From contig CAVWWX010000002.1 of assembly GCA_963758845.1 (NCBI GenBank), positions 806,001-870,000 on the forward strand: 64,000 nt of DNA, written 5' to 3'. How positions within the stretch are numbered: the first letter of the stretch is position 1; each line of letters begins with the position of its first letter. Both the position numbers and the translations under genes were made by a program. This DNA is from JBDTSW01 sp963758845. Lineage in GTDB: Bacteria; Actinomycetota; Thermoleophilia; Solirubrobacterales; 70-9. Below are positions 9,721 through 17,636 of this stretch, piece by piece. The notes beneath the pieces are model-generated. The model did no database searches, was not told the origin of the DNA, and worked only from the letters and a program-made list of their open reading frames with translations.

Positions 9721-10668
9721 TCAGACGCCGGCGCCGACCAGGCGCTCGACTCCGGCGCGCTCGATCGTCTGGCGCAGGCCGTCGCGGAGGTTGACCTCGG
9801 GCTCCCACGCCAGGAGCTCGCGCGCCTTGGCGATGTCCGGCTGGCGGATCTGCGGGTCGTCGACGGGCAGCGCCTCGAACACGATCTCCGAGCGCGACTC
9901 CGTCACCTCCACCACGGTCTCCGCGAGCTGCAGCAGCGTGAACTCGTCGGGGTTGCCGACGTTCACGGGCATGTGGACGTCCGACTCGCCGAGCGCCACC
10001 AGGCCTCGGATCAGGTCATCGACGAAGCAGAAGCTGCGGGTCTGGCCACCGTCGCCGAAGACCGTCAGCGGCTTGTCCTGGAGGGCTTGGCGCAGGAAGG
10101 TCGGGATCGCGCGGCCGTCGTGGGGCCGCATCCTCGGCCCATAGGTGTTGAAGATCCGCGTGATGCAGGTGTCGACGCCCTGCTGGCGGTGATACGCCAT
10201 CGTCAGCGCCTCGGCGTAGCGCTTGGCCTCGTCGTAGACGCCGCGGGGGCCGATCGGGTTGACGTGGCCCCAGTAGTCCTCGCCCTGGGGATGCACCTGC
10301 GGGTCGCCATAGACCTCGGACGTCGAGGCCAGCAGAAACCGGGCCCGCTTACGCTTGGCCAGGCCCAGCATGTGGTGGGTCCCGTGCGAGCCGACCTTGA
10401 GCGTATGAAGCGGCAGCCGGGCGTAGTCGATCGGGCTCGCTGGCGAGGCCAGGTGGTAGACGGAGTCCACGTCGTCGTCGACGAAGACCGGCTCGGTGAC
10501 GTCGACGTTCAGGAAGGCGAACGCCGGGTCGTCGATGTGCTCGATGTTCTGGAGCGAGCCCGTGTCGAGGTTGTCGACGCAGATCACCCGATGGCCCTTG
10601 GCCAGCAGGTGATCGCATAGGTGTGAGCCCAGGAAGCCCGCTCCGCCGGTGACGATGCACGTACTCAT
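9721..10668 (-). CDS. uxs: UDP-glucuronate decarboxylase (UDP-xylose synthase), extended SDR
   Basis: 315 residues, NAD-dependent extended short-chain dehydrogenase/reductase. The cofactor motif GGAGFLGSH is at residues 8-16, the catalytic Ser/Thr in ASTSEVYG (about 114-121), and the YxxxK pair in YDEAKR (Tyr145, Lys149). The blocks HLASPASP, DYWGHVNPIGPR and ARIFNTYGPRM-like (TRIFNTYGPRMRP) are diagnostic of the UXS/UDP-glucuronate decarboxylase subfamily within SDRs. Its reaction converts UDP-glucuronate to UDP-xylose and CO2 through a 4-keto intermediate. It heads the operon of two glycosyltransferases and a membrane metallopeptidase, so it probably supplies a pentose donor for a surface glycan. 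The start ATG is at 10668. Confidence 0.88.
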   Translation of the reverse strand: MSTCIVTGGAGFLGSHLCDHLLAKGHRVICVDNLDTGSLQNIEHIDDPAFAFLNVDVTEPVFVDDDVDSVYHLASPASPIDYARLPLHTLKVGSHGTHHMLGLAKRKRARFLLASTSEVYGDPQVHPQGEDYWGHVNPIGPRGVYDEAKRYAEALTMAYHRQQGVDTCITRIFNTYGPRMRPHDGRAIPTFLRQALQDKPLTVFGDGGQTRSFCFVDDLIRGLVALGESDVHMPVNVGNPDEFTLLQLAETVVEVTESRSEIVFEALPVDDPQIRQPDIAKARELLAWEPEVNLRDGLRQTIERAGVERLVGAGV

Positions 10669-10831
10669 CGCAACTGGATCGCGCTTCGCCCTGAATCAGG
10701 GCGCTCTTGTCCTGGCTCCGCGCTCATGCCGCGGCCGAGGATACCGCCGCGCGCCGCGTGGGCATGAGCTTCGAGGGGGAGTGCATCGGGGTGCCCGGGG
10801 CGGCATCCGCCCGGGTGGGGTTGCTGTATTC

Positions 10832-11359
10832 GTGGAGGCAGTTTCGATCGGTCGGCGCGACGCGGTGGCGCTGCTGGCGTCACACCGCGCGGCCCTCCTG
10901 CGACGGGCTCGCCGCCTCTCGCTGTGCGCCGACGACGCCGACGACGCGCTTCAGCGCGCGGTCGAGATCCTGCTGACGCGCTCGCACCTGGTGGATCGCG
11001 AGCGAATCGTCCCCTGGATGCTCACCGTCGTCGGCCGCGAGGCGCTCGCGGTGCGCCGTCGCCGCATGCGCGATCTCGGCAGCGAGCCGGTGGGCGATGC
11101 ACCCGATCCCATCGCCTTCGCTCCAAGCGAGGAGCCGGGCCCCCTGGAGCGCTTGGAGCAGCGCGAGCGAGTCCGGCGCGCCGCCCGCCTGCTGCGCCGC
11201 CTGAAGCCCCAGGAGCGCCGCGCGCTCGCCCTCCAGGCCGAGGGCTATTCCTACGCCGAGATCCAGCAGATCACGGGGTGGACCTACACCAAGGTCAACC
11301 GCTGTCTGGCCGAGGGTCGGGCGCGGCTACGGCAATTTGGCTGGGCCGACCGCGTTTAG
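10832..11359 (+). CDS. Sigma-70 family (ECF-like) RNA polymerase sigma factor
   Basis: About 175 residues. The N-terminal half has a region-2-like helix pair (ALLRRARRLSLCADDADDALQRAVEILLTR ... IVPWMLTVVGREALAVRRRR), where the DDADDALQ segment corresponds to the usual E/DAEDxxQ. After a linker, region 4 has PQERRALALQAEGYSYAEIQQI then TGWTYTKVNRCLAEGRARLR, a helix-turn-helix. A GTG (VEAVSIGRRDA) is the only reasonable start; a GC-rich stem-loop (10794-10815) lies just upstream. A STAS-domain gene follows 50 bases downstream, suggesting control by an anti-sigma/antagonist switch, but no anti-sigma kinase is nearby. Confidence 0.75.
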   Translation: MEAVSIGRRDAVALLASHRAALLRRARRLSLCADDADDALQRAVEILLTRSHLVDRERIVPWMLTVVGREALAVRRRRMRDLGSEPVGDAPDPIAFAPSEEPGPLERLEQRERVRRAARLLRRLKPQERRALALQAEGYSYAEIQQITGWTYTKVNRCLAEGRARLRQFGWADRV

Positions 11360-11409
11360 GGTCGCGGCACGGCGGGGAAGCGTTGATCAACTCCTACCGA
11401 GAGCGCCCG

Positions 11410-11778
11410 ATGCAGCTTGACGCTACCCCCGCGATCCCCTTCTCCGTACATGTCGCTCCACTCGCCGAAGGCGGCACCGAGGTTGCCGTGTTCGGCGAGC
11501 TCGACGCGGCCTCGGCGGCACGGATGCAGGAGAGCCTGGAGGAGGCGGTGGGCACGCCGGGCGAGGTGGTCATCGACATGCGCGCGTGCACCTTCATCGA
11601 TTCGATGGGCATCGCCGTCCTGGCCGGAGCCGCGGCGCGGCTCAAGGACGACGGCCGGCACCTGGTGCTCAGGGGAGTCGGCGGCCGGGCGTTGCGGACC
11701 TTCGAGATCTCCGGCCTCGCCGATAGCCCGTCGATCACGATCGAGCCGGCGCAGCACCGGTCCGCGGACGGTCACTAG
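11410..11778 (+). CDS. STAS-domain anti-sigma factor antagonist
   Basis: 122 residues, a single STAS domain. The strand VAVFGELDAASAARMQESL is followed by VVIDMRACTFIDSMGIAVLAGAAARL; Ser65 in the DSMG motif is the residue phosphorylated in SpoIIAA/RsbV-type antagonists. It begins MQLDATPAIPFSV; a TTG 18 codons upstream is possible but the ATG fits the domain length. It follows the sigma-like gene on the same strand, so both may belong to one partner-switching circuit. The cognate anti-sigma kinase is not in the window. Confidence 0.85.
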   Translation: MQLDATPAIPFSVHVAPLAEGGTEVAVFGELDAASAARMQESLEEAVGTPGEVVIDMRACTFIDSMGIAVLAGAAARLKDDGRHLVLRGVGGRALRTFEISGLADSPSITIEPAQHRSADGH

Positions 11779-11813
11779 CCCGAGCCGCGCCGCCTGCCTC
11801 GCGTGGTCGGGGC

Positions 11814-12878
11814 TCAGTGGCGGGTTCCGGGCGCGTACTCGTCCCAGGTGTGTTTGTTCAGGTGACTGCGCAGCACGCTGCGGGCGGCCGGATAGTTGTC
11901 GATGTCGTAGATCGAGTTGATCGAGACGTCGCGGTAATACATGAGCATCCGGACCCGCCGGTGCCTTTCGGCCCAGTCCAGGAGGCGGTCGGTGAACTGC
12001 CCGCCCGGGTCCCCATCCCAGGGCGACCACTCGCCGACCATGAACGGGTGATCGTCGTAGCGGTTGTAGAAGGCCTGCATGTTGTCGAAGGCGCTCTGGT
12101 ACTTCGAGTAGATGTCGGCGCCGACCCAGTCGACGAAGTTCCGTCCCGGCCAGTACTTGCTGGGCTGGTTGCCGGCGACGTTGGGCGAGGCGATCGTCTG
12201 CGGGACCCAGATAAACGCGATCTTCGGCCTGGGCAGCCGCTTCGGCACGTCCTTGCGGTCGTAGACGTTGTCGTGATTCGACTTGGCGCGGTAGATGCGG
12301 GCCAGGTTGTTGCGGCGCAGGCGCTTGTTGATCGCAAGGCGCTTGCCGCCGCGGGCGATGATCACGAACCGCTTCCACGCCCGCGTGAAGGCGCGGGTGG
12401 AGTGATACTCGCCGCGGCTGGTCCCGTTGGCGTTGTAGGCGCAATAGGGGTTCCAGTGTCCGTTCATCTCCGGGAAGAGCCGGACGTAGGTGGGTTGCCG
12501 GCGGACCTGGTTTCCGAGGACCTCGTTGTAGCGAAGGATGTAGCGGTCGCCGTTGCCGCGGGCGATGCTCTTGGTCGAGATCTGCGGGCGCCCGCTCGCG
12601 GGCAGCTTGCTCGAGAGGCTGACCATGCCCAGCGTGTTGGTGCGATCCCAGCGACCCACGGCGCCGCTGGCGGTCAGTGAGACGTCCCAGTGAAAGAACT
12701 CCTGGAGGACGGGCGCGTGCGCGTTGACCTGCCGGTTCCAGTCGCGAAAGCCGCCGTCGTCCCCTGTGCTCGAGACGCCCTGATAGCGCTTGCCGCGGTC
12801 GGGCAGCCATGGCTTCGCTACCGCGCTGGCGGACGCCAGTACGGCAGCTAGCAGTGCAATTCCCAGGCCGATCCCCAC
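11814..12878 (-). CDS. Secreted glycoside hydrolase, GH26-like (beta-mannanase fold)
   Basis: 354 residues with an N-terminal signal segment (GIGLGIALLAAVLASASAVA). The mature part looks like a clan GH-A TIM barrel of family 26. RLFPEMNGHWNPY places the acid/base at Glu137 after strand 4, and PFMVGEWSPWDGD places the nucleophile at Glu283 after strand 7. WVGADIYS and FIWVPQ fit other barrel strands. Known GH26 members are mostly endo-1,4-beta-mannanases, also acting on mixed-linkage glucan or xylan; the substrate here is not determined by sequence alone. The start is a GTG; the true start may be slightly upstream since the signal n-region lacks basic residues. It converges on the STAS gene with 35 bases between stops. 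Confidence 0.8.
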   Translation of the reverse strand: MGIGLGIALLAAVLASASAVAKPWLPDRGKRYQGVSSTGDDGGFRDWNRQVNAHAPVLQEFFHWDVSLTASGAVGRWDRTNTLGMVSLSSKLPASGRPQISTKSIARGNGDRYILRYNEVLGNQVRRQPTYVRLFPEMNGHWNPYCAYNANGTSRGEYHSTRAFTRAWKRFVIIARGGKRLAINKRLRRNNLARIYRAKSNHDNVYDRKDVPKRLPRPKIAFIWVPQTIASPNVAGNQPSKYWPGRNFVDWVGADIYSKYQSAFDNMQAFYNRYDDHPFMVGEWSPWDGDPGGQFTDRLLDWAERHRRVRMLMYYRDVSINSIYDIDNYPAARSVLRSHLNKHTWDEYAPGTRH

Positions 12879-12946
12879 CAGCCTGAACCTGTCAGGCGCA
12901 GTGCCGATGGACTAACCGTAGCGGCGCCACCCCGCCGGGCGCAAGC

Positions 12947-12977
12947 GAAGGGCCCGAGCTGCAAGCTCAGGCCCTTC
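12947..12977 (-). terminator. Intrinsic terminator-like hairpin after csbD
   Basis: Arms at 12950-12960 and 12964-12974 form an 11-base stem (one G-U on one strand) around a 3-base loop, extended by A-T pairs at the base. It lies 11 bases past the CsbD-like stop. The T tract is short, so it is a weak but plausible terminator for the minus strand. Confidence 0.55.
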
Positions 12978-12987
12978 TTGTGCGACG

Positions 12988-13176
12988 TCAGGTCTTGCGC
13001 TCGAGGTCCGCGACCTCCTCGGCCTTGCGGTCGGCACGGTTCTGGGCGCGGTCGAGCTCCTCCTTCTTCTCGCCCTTCTGCTCCTCCTTGACGCCCTGGC
13101 GGCGCGTGTCGCTGTCGCCGGTGATGTCCCCGACCGCCTGCTTGGCCTTGCCGGTGATCTTGTCGGTGATGCCCAT
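12988..13176 (-). CDS. csbD: CsbD-like small stress protein
   Basis: 62-residue hydrophilic protein starting MGITDKITGKAKQAVGDITGD, the hallmark of CsbD-family proteins, followed by a charged helical stretch (KEEQKGEKKEELDRAQ) and a basic/acidic tail. CsbD proteins are small general-stress proteins (sigma-B controlled in Bacillus) of unknown biochemical role. Two ATGs occur in frame; GGAAGG sits seven bases before the second one (13176), which also gives the conserved N-terminus. A terminator-like hairpin follows. Confidence 0.85.
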   Translation of the reverse strand: MGITDKITGKAKQAVGDITGDSDTRRQGVKEEQKGEKKEELDRAQNRADRKAEEVADLERKT

Positions 13177-13281
13177 GTGCATTCCTTCCGATTGCTTTGC
13201 CGCCAGCGGCTACCCGTGCGCACGGCACACAATCGCCCGGCCCCACCCCAGTCGGGGTGCCCGTGGGCTCGGCGCCCTGAG

Positions 13282-13370
13282 CGGAGCGGGAGGGATTCGA
13301 ACCCCCGGACCCCCGAAAGGGTCGGCTGCTTTCAAGGCAGCTGCAATCAACCGGACTCTGCCACCGCTCC
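13282..13370 (-). tRNA. tRNA-Ser (anticodon TGA)
   Basis: Read on the minus strand, an 89-base class II tRNA. The acceptor stem is GGAGCGG pairing with CCGCTCC plus a G discriminator. The anticodon stem GCTGC/GCAGC encloses loop CTTGAAA (anticodon TGA). A long variable arm and the T-loop GTTCGAATCC follow. It reads UCA/UCG-type serine codons. No CCA is encoded. Confidence 0.97.
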
Positions 13371-13504
13371 GTGCGGTTCCGGGAGGATCGCATCCCGGGC
13401 GGGGTGTGACGTTGGTCACACATCGCCCGGGACCGGGGTTGCCGTGGGTCGGGCCCGGCGACGTGCTGGACGAGCCTTGGCGGACGCCCCTCTAGGGTGA
13501 GGGC

Positions 13505-14803
13505 GTGACCGGCTGGACTAACTGGGCGGGCGACCAGAGCTGTCACCCGATCGCGATCGAACGGCCGCGAACGCTCGACGAACTGCGCGGGCTCGTGGCC
13601 GACGCCGGCGACGCGGGGAGGACCATTCGCGTCGCGGCCACAGGGCACTCGTTCACCGACATCGCCCTCACCGACAGCGTCATGGTCCGCCTGGACCACC
13701 TCACTCGCACGCTCGACTGCGACGGCGAGACAGGCCTCTTCAGGGTCGAGGGCGGAGTCGTGCTGGCCGAGCTCAACCGCGCCATGCACCAGTCCGGCGT
13801 TGCCTTCGAGAACCTGGGCGACATCGACCGCCAGACCGTCGCGGGGTCGGTCTCGACCGGAACGCACGGCACCGGCGAGCGCTTCCAGAACGTGTCCGCG
13901 CAGATCGCCGCGCTGGAGCTGGTCACGGCAGGGGGCGAGCTGGTCACGATTGACGAGTCCGAGCCGGACCTGCTGCGCGCCGCCCGCGTCGGCCTCGGTG
14001 CCCTGGGGATCATCTACTCGGTCACAGTTCGGACCGTCCCCTCCTACACGCTCGACCGCGTCGACAGCCCGAAGCCGCTCGGCGACACGCTCAACCGGCT
14101 GGACGCGCTGAACGCCGGGACCGATCACTTCGAGTTCTACGCCTTCCCGGGAACCGACATCGCCCTCTGCCGGGAGAGCCGGCGCACCGACGAGCCCCCG
14201 GCCCCGCGACACCCAGCGCTCGTCTACGCGCAGGAGGTCATGCTGGAGAATTGGGTCGGTCAGGCGTTCGCGCTCACCGCCCGCCGCTTCCCTTCGCAGG
14301 CGCCGCGGCTGGCGCGCATCGCCTCGCGCGGCGTGGGGCGCTCCCGCAAGGTCGACAGCTGGCACAGGGTCTTCGCCTCCGAGCGACGGATCAAGTTCAC
14401 GGAGATGGAGTACGGGCTCCCGCGCGAGCACGGGCGGGCGGCGATCGAGCGCGTGCTCGAGGTCGCGGCCAAGCCGAAGCACGCCGTGGCCTTCCCGATC
14501 GAGGTCCGCTTCGTGGCCGGCGACGACTCGATGCTCAGCCCCTCCCACCAGCGCGACACCTGCTACATCGCCGTCCACCAGGACCACCACACGGCATGGG
14601 AGCCCTATTTCCGCGAGATCGAGGCGATCGCTCGTGAGTACGGGGGCAGGCCCCACTGGGGAAAGCGCCACTTCCAGACCGCCGCGACGCTGGCACCCCT
14701 CTACCCGCGCTGGGCCGACTTCGCCGCCGTCCGGTCGCGCCTGGATCCTGGCGGCCTCTTTCGCAACGACTACACCGAGCGCGTGCTCGGCCCCGTCGCC
14801 TAG
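13505..14803 (+). CDS. FAD-linked sugar lactone/alditol oxidase (ALO/GULO family)
   Basis: 432 residues, VAO/PCMH flavoprotein. The FAD domain carries AATGHSFTDIA, where His48 is the residue that binds FAD covalently in alditol and lactone oxidases, and GDIDRQTVAGSVSTGTHGTG, the pyrophosphate-binding block. The C-terminal ALO domain ends with GGRPHWGKRHF, the conserved HWGK motif, and FRNDYTERVLG. Family members oxidise L-gulono-, D-arabinono- or galactonolactone or alditols with O2 or another acceptor. A GTG start (MTGWTNWAGD) is used; the WxNWAG opening is family-typical. The stop overlaps the stop of the convergent PLP enzyme by 4 bases. Confidence 0.9.
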   Translation: MTGWTNWAGDQSCHPIAIERPRTLDELRGLVADAGDAGRTIRVAATGHSFTDIALTDSVMVRLDHLTRTLDCDGETGLFRVEGGVVLAELNRAMHQSGVAFENLGDIDRQTVAGSVSTGTHGTGERFQNVSAQIAALELVTAGGELVTIDESEPDLLRAARVGLGALGIIYSVTVRTVPSYTLDRVDSPKPLGDTLNRLDALNAGTDHFEFYAFPGTDIALCRESRRTDEPPAPRHPALVYAQEVMLENWVGQAFALTARRFPSQAPRLARIASRGVGRSRKVDSWHRVFASERRIKFTEMEYGLPREHGRAAIERVLEVAAKPKHAVAFPIEVRFVAGDDSMLSPSHQRDTCYIAVHQDHHTAWEPYFREIEAIAREYGGRPHWGKRHFQTAATLAPLYPRWADFAAVRSRLDPGGLFRNDYTERVLGPVA

Positions 14804-16044
14804 AGGAACGCCTGGCCCTCGCCGCGGTAGGTGGGCACCTCGTCGACGATCCGCTCGCCGTCGACGAGATACAGCGATGCGAACCGCTCGCAGAGCTCGC
14901 CGGCCTTGGCGTGGCGCATGTACACGCGGTCGCCGATCCGCAGCCGCCGCGCCGCCGTCCCCATCAAGGGCGTCTGCACCTCGCCGGCGCCCTCCTGGCC
15001 GTCGAGGCGCAGGCCGTCCGGCAGGTACGGCTGCGGCAGGCGGAGCTCGTCGGCCGTTCCCGAGGCCAGGTAGCCGCCGCCGAGAGCCGTGACCGTCCCG
15101 GGGGCCGGCCGCCTGACCACGGGGAGAGCGAAGAACGCCGCCGGTTGGAGGTCCAGCGAGCGGTAGTTGTCGAAGAGGTGCGGGGCGTAGAAGCCCGACC
15201 CGGCGGTCAGTTCGGTCGCCGTCCCGGCGGCAGCCGTCCGCGACAGGCTGCCGGTGCCGCCGGCGTTGACGAAGGCGAGGGGGCCGGCCGCGCGCTCGAC
15301 CGCCGCGACGACCCTGGGCAGGCGCTCGCGCAAGTCATCCTGTGAGCGCGACTGCATCCAGCGCACCGCGGCGCTTCGCAGCGGCTGGCCCTCGACGTCG
15401 TCGCCGACCCCGGCGATCTGGCCCTCGTAGGCCATCAGTCCGGCCAGCGCCGTGCCTGGCCGCGACGAGACCTCCTCGGCGAAGCGGGCGGCGCGCTTGG
15501 GATCGTGGATCGGCGAGCGCTTCGGCCCGATGCGGGCCAGCCGCCCGCCGGCGGGCCACCAGCCGGCGTCGACGTCCATGCACACCCTCACCTCGGTCCG
15601 CCCGGCGCCCATCGCCCCCTCGATCATGTCGAGGTGCGGCGAGTCGTCCACCATCGGCACCGGCGCTCGGCCCGGCTGGGCGGCCGCCAGCGCGACCAGC
15701 TCGCGAACGGCCTCGCGATCAGCCGTCGGGTAGGCCACCACGATGTCGTCGAACCCCTGGCCCGCCAGCCACAGCGCCTCCGGCAGCGTGAAGGCGAGGA
15801 TGCCGCGAAAGCCTTCGGACAGGTCGAAGATCCGCCGCAGCACCGGCACCGAGCGCACCGACTTCGACGCGACCCGGATGGGGAGCCCGCCGGCCTGGGC
15901 GAGCATCGAGTCGGCGTTGGCGCGCATCGCGGCGAGGTCGACGAAGGCGAACGGCGGCGGCACCGCCTCGAAGATCGCGTCGTAGCGGGCGCGCTGCGCC
16001 TCGAGTGCCCCGTCGGTCAATGCGGATGCGGCGGGGTCGCTCAC
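14800..16044 (-). CDS. Fold-type III PLP enzyme (amino acid deaminase/aldolase, alanine-racemase-like)
   Basis: 414 residues with an alanine-racemase-type N-terminal barrel. Lys61 in IRVASKSVRS is the probable PLP lysine after a FVDLAAMRANAD strand-helix. EVRVCMDVDAGWW, GLMAYEGQIAG and FVNAGGTGSL follow typical barrel strands. The C-terminal D-threonine-aldolase-like domain includes GSGFYAPHLFD, ALGGGYLASG and DRVYMRHAKAGEL, where His and neighbouring residues form the metal site of DSD1/D-threonine aldolases. The family cleaves or deaminates D-hydroxy amino acids; the exact substrate is unknown. It is convergent with, and overlaps by 4 bases, the lactone oxidase. Confidence 0.85.
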   Translation of the reverse strand: MSDPAASALTDGALEAQRARYDAIFEAVPPPFAFVDLAAMRANADSMLAQAGGLPIRVASKSVRSVPVLRRIFDLSEGFRGILAFTLPEALWLAGQGFDDIVVAYPTADREAVRELVALAAAQPGRAPVPMVDDSPHLDMIEGAMGAGRTEVRVCMDVDAGWWPAGGRLARIGPKRSPIHDPKRAARFAEEVSSRPGTALAGLMAYEGQIAGVGDDVEGQPLRSAAVRWMQSRSQDDLRERLPRVVAAVERAAGPLAFVNAGGTGSLSRTAAAGTATELTAGSGFYAPHLFDNYRSLDLQPAAFFALPVVRRPAPGTVTALGGGYLASGTADELRLPQPYLPDGLRLDGQEGAGEVQTPLMGTAARRLRIGDRVYMRHAKAGELCERFASLYLVDGERIVDEVPTYRGEGQAFL

Positions 16045-16099
16045 GGCGCGGCGAGCGTACCTAGAATGGCCCCCGGCCTCGGGCGTGCCCGAGGGCCCC

Positions 16100-16188
16100 G
16101 GAGAGGTGGCCGAGTGGCTGAAGGCACTCGCCTGCTAAGCGAGTAGGGGGCGCAAGCCCTCTCGCGGGTTCGAATCCCGCCCTCTCCG
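16100..16188 (+). tRNA. tRNA-Ser (anticodon GCT)
   Basis: 89-base class II tRNA. The acceptor stem GGAGAGG pairs with CCTCTCC plus G discriminator. The anticodon stem CTCGC/GCGAG encloses CTGCTAA (anticodon GCT), followed by a long variable arm and T-loop GTTCGAATCC. It decodes AGC/AGU. The gene lies 55 bases upstream of the divergent PLP enzyme and ends one base before the stop codon of the convergent acetyltransferase. Confidence 0.97.
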
Positions 16189-16189
16189 C

Positions 16190-16768
16190 TCAGGCGTCCG
16201 GGACCTCGACCCGGTCACGCTCGTCGATCTCCCGCAGCACCTTGGCCGGCGAGCCGATGGCGATCACCCCGGCGGGCAGGTCGCGGGCGACGACCGCTCC
16301 GGCGCCGACGACGGTGTCGTTCCCGATCCTCACCCCGGGACAGACGATGACCCCGCCGCCAAGCCAGACGTTGTCGCCCACCGTGATCGGCTCGCCGCTC
16401 TCCCACCGGGCGCGGCGTGGCCCAGGGTCGATCGGGTGCGTGGCCGCCAGCAGCTGGACCTTGGAGGCGATCTGGCAGTCCTCGCCGATCACGATCGGGA
16501 CGACGTCCAGCATCGCGCAGTCGTAGTTCACGAACGTGCCGGCGCCGATCGTGATCTGTGTGCCGTAGTCGCAGCGGAAAGGCGGCTCGACGATGATGCC
16601 GTCGCCGGCCGCCCCAAGTAGCTCCTCGAGCAGCGCGCGGCGCAGGTCGGCCTCGGCCTGTGAGGTGGCGTTGTAGCGCTCCAGCAGCCCCTGGGCGCGG
16701 GCGCGGTCGGCCGTCAGCTCCGGGTCGTCCCGGTAGAGCTCGCCGCGAAGCATCCGGTCCTTCATCAT
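16190..16768 (-). CDS. Maltose/galactoside O-acetyltransferase family (left-handed beta-helix)
   Basis: About 192 residues. The N-terminal Mac domain (MLRGELYRDDPELTADRARAQGLLERYN) is followed by hexapeptide repeats. These end in FRCDYGTQITIGAGTFVNYDC, LAATHPID with the catalytic His, and VGDNVWLGGGVIVCPGV through GSPAKVLREI. This is the standard architecture of Maa/LacA/NodL acetyl-CoA:sugar O-acetyltransferases. Two adjacent ATGs (16768, 16765) and a third (16753) could start it; the family usually starts close to the last. Only 13 bases lie between it and the divergent L,D-transpeptidase, so its promoter must overlap that gene. The acceptor sugar is unknown. Confidence 0.9.
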   Translation of the reverse strand: MMKDRMLRGELYRDDPELTADRARAQGLLERYNATSQAEADLRRALLEELLGAAGDGIIVEPPFRCDYGTQITIGAGTFVNYDCAMLDVVPIVIGEDCQIASKVQLLAATHPIDPGPRRARWESGEPITVGDNVWLGGGVIVCPGVRIGNDTVVGAGAVVARDLPAGVIAIGSPAKVLREIDERDRVEVPDA

Positions 16769-16781
16769 CACTGGGAACGAT

Positions 16782-17630
16782 ATGGAAGGCGCTACGCGAA
16801 CGATCGCACTCGGCCTCGGCGCCGTGGTGCTCTTGGCCGCCGGGACGGCCCTCGTCCTCAGCCGCGGCTCCGAGCCCGCCACGACGGCAGGCTCTGCCGG
16901 CAATCCGCCGCCTCCCGCGGTCGAGCCTCAAGCGAAGCCCGATCAGCCCCAGGCCGAGCCCGCCCCGAAGCCCGACCGGGCCGAGCCCAAGCCCGAGCGC
17001 CCGGCCGAGCCGCGTGAGGCCGTCGTTCCCAAGCAAGGCAACCCGATCGTCTGGGTGCGCGCCGGTGAGCAGGCCCAGATCCACGCGTCGCCCGGCGGCC
17101 GGGTGGTCGAGACGGTCGGCCCCAGGACCGAGTTCGGATCGCGCACGGTGTTCGCGGTGTTCGAGACGAGCGGCGAGTGGGTTGGAGTCCCGACCCCCTA
17201 CACCGGCAACGACGCGCTGGGCTGGGTGAAGCTGGACCCCCGCAGGATGAACGCCGGCAACACGACGCGCGAGATCGTGGTCGACCTCTCGGAGTTCCGG
17301 GCGCAGCTCCTGATCGACGACGAGCCCGTCCGCACCTTCACGGTCGCGATCGGCGCCCCGGGGACGGACACTCCGACCGGCCGGTTCGCCGTGACCGACA
17401 CCTTCCGTGGCGGCCTGAATGCCGCCTACGGCTGCTGCGCGGTGGCGCTGACCGCCGAGCAGCCGAACCTGCCGTCGGGCTGGCTGGGCGGCAACCGGAT
17501 CGCCGTCCACGGAACCTCGGGGCCGGTGGGCGCGCCCATCTCCTCCGGTTGCGTGCGCGCCGCCGACCGCGATGTGAACGCGCTGGTCGAACGCGTGTCG
17601 CCAGGCGCTCCGGTCCTGGTCCACGAGTAG
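16782..17630 (+). CDS. L,D-transpeptidase (YkuD domain), membrane anchored
   Basis: 282 residues: N-terminal signal anchor (about 7-27), a Pro/Ala/Lys-rich wall-spanning linker (about 40-85), an SH3-like region (about 88-150), then the YkuD catalytic domain (about 163-282). The active-site signature is HGTSGPVGAPISSGCVR with His243 and Cys257. TPTGRFAVT is the usual strand before it. The enzyme is expected to form 3-3 peptidoglycan crosslinks or attach proteins to the wall, acting outside the membrane. It starts MEGATRTIALG. It converges on the WS/DGAT gene with six bases between stops. Confidence 0.93.
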   Translation: MEGATRTIALGLGAVVLLAAGTALVLSRGSEPATTAGSAGNPPPPAVEPQAKPDQPQAEPAPKPDRAEPKPERPAEPREAVVPKQGNPIVWVRAGEQAQIHASPGGRVVETVGPRTEFGSRTVFAVFETSGEWVGVPTPYTGNDALGWVKLDPRRMNAGNTTREIVVDLSEFRAQLLIDDEPVRTFTVAIGAPGTDTPTGRFAVTDTFRGGLNAAYGCCAVALTAEQPNLPSGWLGGNRIAVHGTSGPVGAPISSGCVRAADRDVNALVERVSPGAPVLVHE

Positions 17631-17636
17631 CCGCCG

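Noticed and set aside
10794..10815. GC-rich hairpin just before the sigma-like gene, considered as a riboregulator
   Set aside because: It has a bulge, no conserved feature and no known riboswitch pattern; common by chance at this GC content.
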